DNA of 8,819 nt from Bacteroidota bacterium. Its GTDB lineage: Bacteria > Bacteroidota > Bacteroidia > Chitinophagales > Chitinophagaceae. The translations under genes and the position numbers were made by a program. Of this stretch, positions 7,049-8,819 are shown in pieces (the first letter of the stretch is position 1; every line of letters starts with the position of its first letter). The stretch is taken from assembly GCA_023426425.1 (NCBI GenBank), contig JAFAAT010000230.1, forward strand, positions 1-8,819, given 5' to 3'. The notes under the pieces were generated by a model that saw only the letters and a program-made list of their open reading frames with translations, was not told where the DNA came from and made no database searches.

Positions 7049-7438
7049 ATGAAAACATTATGTATTTGGATACTAGTATTAATTACAGGCGTATGCTTTT
7101 CCAGCCGGGCGATTGCCCAGCCACCCACTGAGGGTATCGGCAATGCGCTTGCTTCTGGCAACGTGGGAGCGATCGCGCGGCATATGGACAATACTATCAT
7201 GCTTACAGTGCCCGGAAGCCAGGCCAGCTATAGCAAATCCCAGGCAGAGATGATCCTGGTAGCGTTCTTTCAAAAGCATAAGCCCTCATCTTACGAAACC
7301 AGTCAGCAAAAGACAACTGCCACAGGTGCTTTCGCCATCGGTCAGTTGAAAACATCCTGTGGCGTATTCCGCACCTACTTCTCTCTGCGGGGAAAGGAGG
7401 GTGCCTATAAACTGCAGGAACTGAGAATTGAAAAATAG
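7049..7438 (+). CDS. DUF4783-type small exported protein
   Basis: Secreted or periplasmic protein of 129 residues, recognised from its pattern as a member of the DUF4783 family of Bacteroidota, whose members are short, start with a signal peptide and probably have an NTF2-like cone fold; function unknown. The start at 7049 gives MKTLCIWILVLITGVCFSSRAIA followed by QPP, a signal peptide with a likely signal-peptidase I cleavage after Ala23; Cys16 is preceded by Val rather than Gly/Ala/Ser, so a lipoprotein is unlikely. The mature part has the family-like segments GNVGAIARHMDNTIMLTV, YSKSQAEMILVAFFQKHKP, FAIGQLKTSCGVFRTYFSL and a C-terminal YKLQELRIEK. The frame stays open upstream to 6908, but that 47-residue extension would bury the signal peptide and is not credible. 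A GAGG at 7041-7044 lies close before the ATG, which is unusual for this phylum. The gene is divergent from pheS, with 252 bases between the starts, and stands alone on its strand. Confidence 0.8.
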   Translation: MKTLCIWILVLITGVCFSSRAIAQPPTEGIGNALASGNVGAIARHMDNTIMLTVPGSQASYSKSQAEMILVAFFQKHKPSSYETSQQKTTATGAFAIGQLKTSCGVFRTYFSLRGKEGAYKLQELRIEK

Positions 7439-7460
7439 ACCTCGCAAGGTTCCTGTTGAG

Positions 7461-7515
7461 CTACAGAGCACCTACAGAGCAGGTCCAGAGCATCTACAGA
7501 GCACCTCCAGAAGGT
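7461..7515 (+). repeat. Tandem array of an 11-base repeat (about five copies)
   Basis: Five head-to-tail units of 11 bases: CTACAGAGCAC, CTACAGAGCAG, GTCCAGAGCAT, CTACAGAGCAC and a more diverged CTCCAGAAGGT. The first and fourth copies are identical and the second differs in one base. The array begins 22 bases after the DUF4783 stop, in the convergent spacer before tex. It is not in a credible gene, and a period of 11 is not a multiple of three. Confidence 0.85.
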
Positions 7516-7565
7516 TTAATTTATTCACAATTCCTTGTCAGGCCGATTACAATCCTTTGTTGCGA

Positions 7566-7599
7566 AACTATGGGGCTATTTAGAAGCCAGTCTATAGTT
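7566..7599. other. Bulged inverted repeat in the convergent DUF4783-tex spacer
   Basis: AACTAT (7566-7571) pairs with ATAGTT (7594-7599), extended by a G-T and a G-C pair, then after a three-base bulge GGCT (7574-7577) pairs with AGCC (7585-7588) around a seven-base loop. No T-tract follows on either strand, so it is not a standard intrinsic terminator, but its place between two convergent 3' ends suggests a role in RNA end formation or stability. The rest of the spacer (7439-7460 and 7600-7670) shows nothing I can assign. Confidence 0.5.
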
Positions 7600-7670
7600 C
7601 ACCCACACCCGGTCAGGAACAGCCACTCCCAACCGATCAAAACTATTAAGGGGACACCCGACACTCCTGA

Positions 7671-8819
7671 CTACTTCCCAAATTTCTTCTTCAGCAGACT
7701 CAGCGCATCATCCATAGTTACCTCCTTCTGAGGTTCTTTCCTCTGCTCCCTGCGTTCAGGTCTGCCACCACTCCTGCGTGCAGGCGCATCCATCGTCTGT
7801 TTGATAGACAGTGCAATCCGCTTCCTGGGAAGGTCCACTTCCAACACCTTCACCTGCACCTGGTCATTCAGCTTCAAAGCCTCATTCGGGTCTGTGATAT
7901 AGGTGTGAGAGATCTCCGATACATGCACAAGCCCATCCTGCTTTACCCCAATATCAACAAACGCCCCGAAGCGTGTAATGTTGGTGACTATTCCTGGTAC
8001 AACCATACCCGGATAAAGATCCTCCAGTGAATAGATGTTTGCGAATTCAAATGCCTGTGCCTCCGACCTCGGGTCCAGACCAGGCTTCTTCAGTTCTTTT
8101 AGAATGTCTTCAATCGTATGAATACCAATTGTTTCAGACACATACTTCGAAGGCTTGATCTGCTTCAGCAACTCACTATTCCCTATCAGCTGTTTTACAT
8201 CCACATTCAGGTCTGAAGCCATCTGAAGTACCACATCATAAGCCTCGGGATGCACCGCACTTGCATCCAGGGGATGCTCGCTTTCCTTCACACGCAAGAA
8301 GCCTGCGCACTGCTCGAACGCTTTGTTACCAAGCCTCGGCACTTTCAGAAGTTCTTTCCTGCTTTTAAATCCTCCGGTCTCATCCCTGAACTTCACAATG
8401 TTTTCCGCGATAGAAGGTCCTATCCCGCTCACATAGCTCAATAGATGCTTGCTCGCAGTGTTCAGGTTCACACCCACTGTATTCACACAGCTCACAACCG
8501 TCTGGTCTAGCCTTTCTTTCAGCCTCACCTGGTTTACATCATGTTGATATTGTCCTACGCCTATGCTCTTCGGATCAATCTTCACCAGCTCCGCCAAGGG
8601 ATCCATCAGCCTGCGCCCAATGCTCACCGCACCTCTTACGGTAATATCCTGCTCTGGGAATTCCTCCCGGGCAATCTCAGATGCCGAATACACAGAAGCG
8701 CCGTCCTCATTCACCAGGAACACCGGCAGGCCAAGATTCAGTTTCTTGATGAACTGCTCTGTCTCCCTGCCCGCAGTACCATCACCCACAGCCACAGCCT
8801 CAATAGCAAACTGCTGCAC
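7671..8819 (-). CDS. tex: RNA-binding protein Tex (YhgF-like), C-terminal half, truncated by the window edge
   Basis: Cytoplasmic S1-domain RNA-binding protein of the Tex/YhgF family, a bacterial relative of eukaryotic Spt6 linked to transcription and RNA metabolism. The visible 382 residues are the C-terminal half of a protein normally about 750-780 long. The edge codon is GTG but is internal Val, because the frame opens within the YqgF/RNase H-like domain (AIEAVAVGDGTAGRETEQFI). Domains visible: the end of the RNase H-like domain (about 1-65), the conserved VGQYQHDV segment (88-95), helix-hairpin-helix repeats (about 120-180, with NLNTASKHLLSYVSGIG and a second copy near RKELLKVPRLG), a helical linker domain, and the S1 domain (about 269-340, with GMVVPGIVTNITRFGAFVDIG and DGLVHVSEIS). 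A basic, Arg-rich tail of about 40 residues follows and ends in LLKKKFGK. The gene converges on the DUF4783 gene across 232 bases and has no clear intrinsic terminator. Confidence 0.95.
   Translation of the reverse strand: MQQFAIEAVAVGDGTAGRETEQFIKKLNLGLPVFLVNEDGASVYSASEIAREEFPEQDITVRGAVSIGRRLMDPLAELVKIDPKSIGVGQYQHDVNQVRLKERLDQTVVSCVNTVGVNLNTASKHLLSYVSGIGPSIAENIVKFRDETGGFKSRKELLKVPRLGNKAFEQCAGFLRVKESEHPLDASAVHPEAYDVVLQMASDLNVDVKQLIGNSELLKQIKPSKYVSETIGIHTIEDILKELKKPGLDPRSEAQAFEFANIYSLEDLYPGMVVPGIVTNITRFGAFVDIGVKQDGLVHVSEISHTYITDPNEALKLNDQVQVKVLEVDLPRKRIALSIKQTMDAPARRSGGRPERREQRKEPQKEVTMDDALSLLKKKFGK

Noticed and set aside
7456..7731. A 91-residue plus-strand ORF across the 11-base repeat and into the 3' end of tex.
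   Set aside because: It has no signal, domain or start context, its repeat does not keep reading frame, and it is antisense to the conserved Tex C-terminus.

Overview
The window reads as ordinary chromosomal core DNA from a member of the Bacteroidota, most likely the Chitinophagia/Sphingobacteriia side (inference). The evidence is a Rho factor with a very long disordered N-terminal insert, a small secreted DUF4783-type protein (a family known mainly from this phylum), a FadL-like porin paired with an SGNH-hydrolase lipoprotein, general absence of good Shine-Dalgarno sites, and a Bacteroidota-type -7 promoter element (TAnnTTTG form) directly in front of pheS. I see no mobile element, CRISPR array, tRNA or rRNA, and no sign of recent transfer.

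Layout. Positions 1-2581 (+) hold the 3' part of an OmpP1/FadL-family outer-membrane channel gene, followed almost without a gap by an SGNH/GDSL-hydrolase lipoprotein gene. Positions 2582-2753 are a convergent intergenic stretch with two intrinsic-terminator hairpins, one for each direction. Positions 2754-4517 (-) encode Rho. Upstream of rho lies a 180-base AT-rich spacer. Positions 4698-6796 (-) hold pheS followed 38 bases later by an extended short-chain dehydrogenase/reductase (SDR) gene, probably one transcript; a compact hairpin sits in the gap. Positions 7049-7438 (+) encode the DUF4783-type exported protein, divergent from pheS. Positions 7439-7670 are a second convergent spacer with an 11-base tandem repeat and a bulged hairpin. 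Positions 7671-8819 (-) hold the C-terminal half of the RNA-binding protein Tex, which runs off the right edge.

How the genes relate. Three genes are central information-processing functions (Rho termination, PheRS alpha subunit, Tex/S1). The FadL-like channel and its lipoprotein partner form an envelope pair that could handle hydrophobic or esterified substrates. The SDR and DUF4783 proteins have no defined role from context.

I found no convincing undescribed multi-gene system. The points most worth a second look are the Rho insert with its duplicated basic blocks, the apparently leaderless pheS start, the 11-base repeat array, and the hairpin between pheS and the SDR gene.
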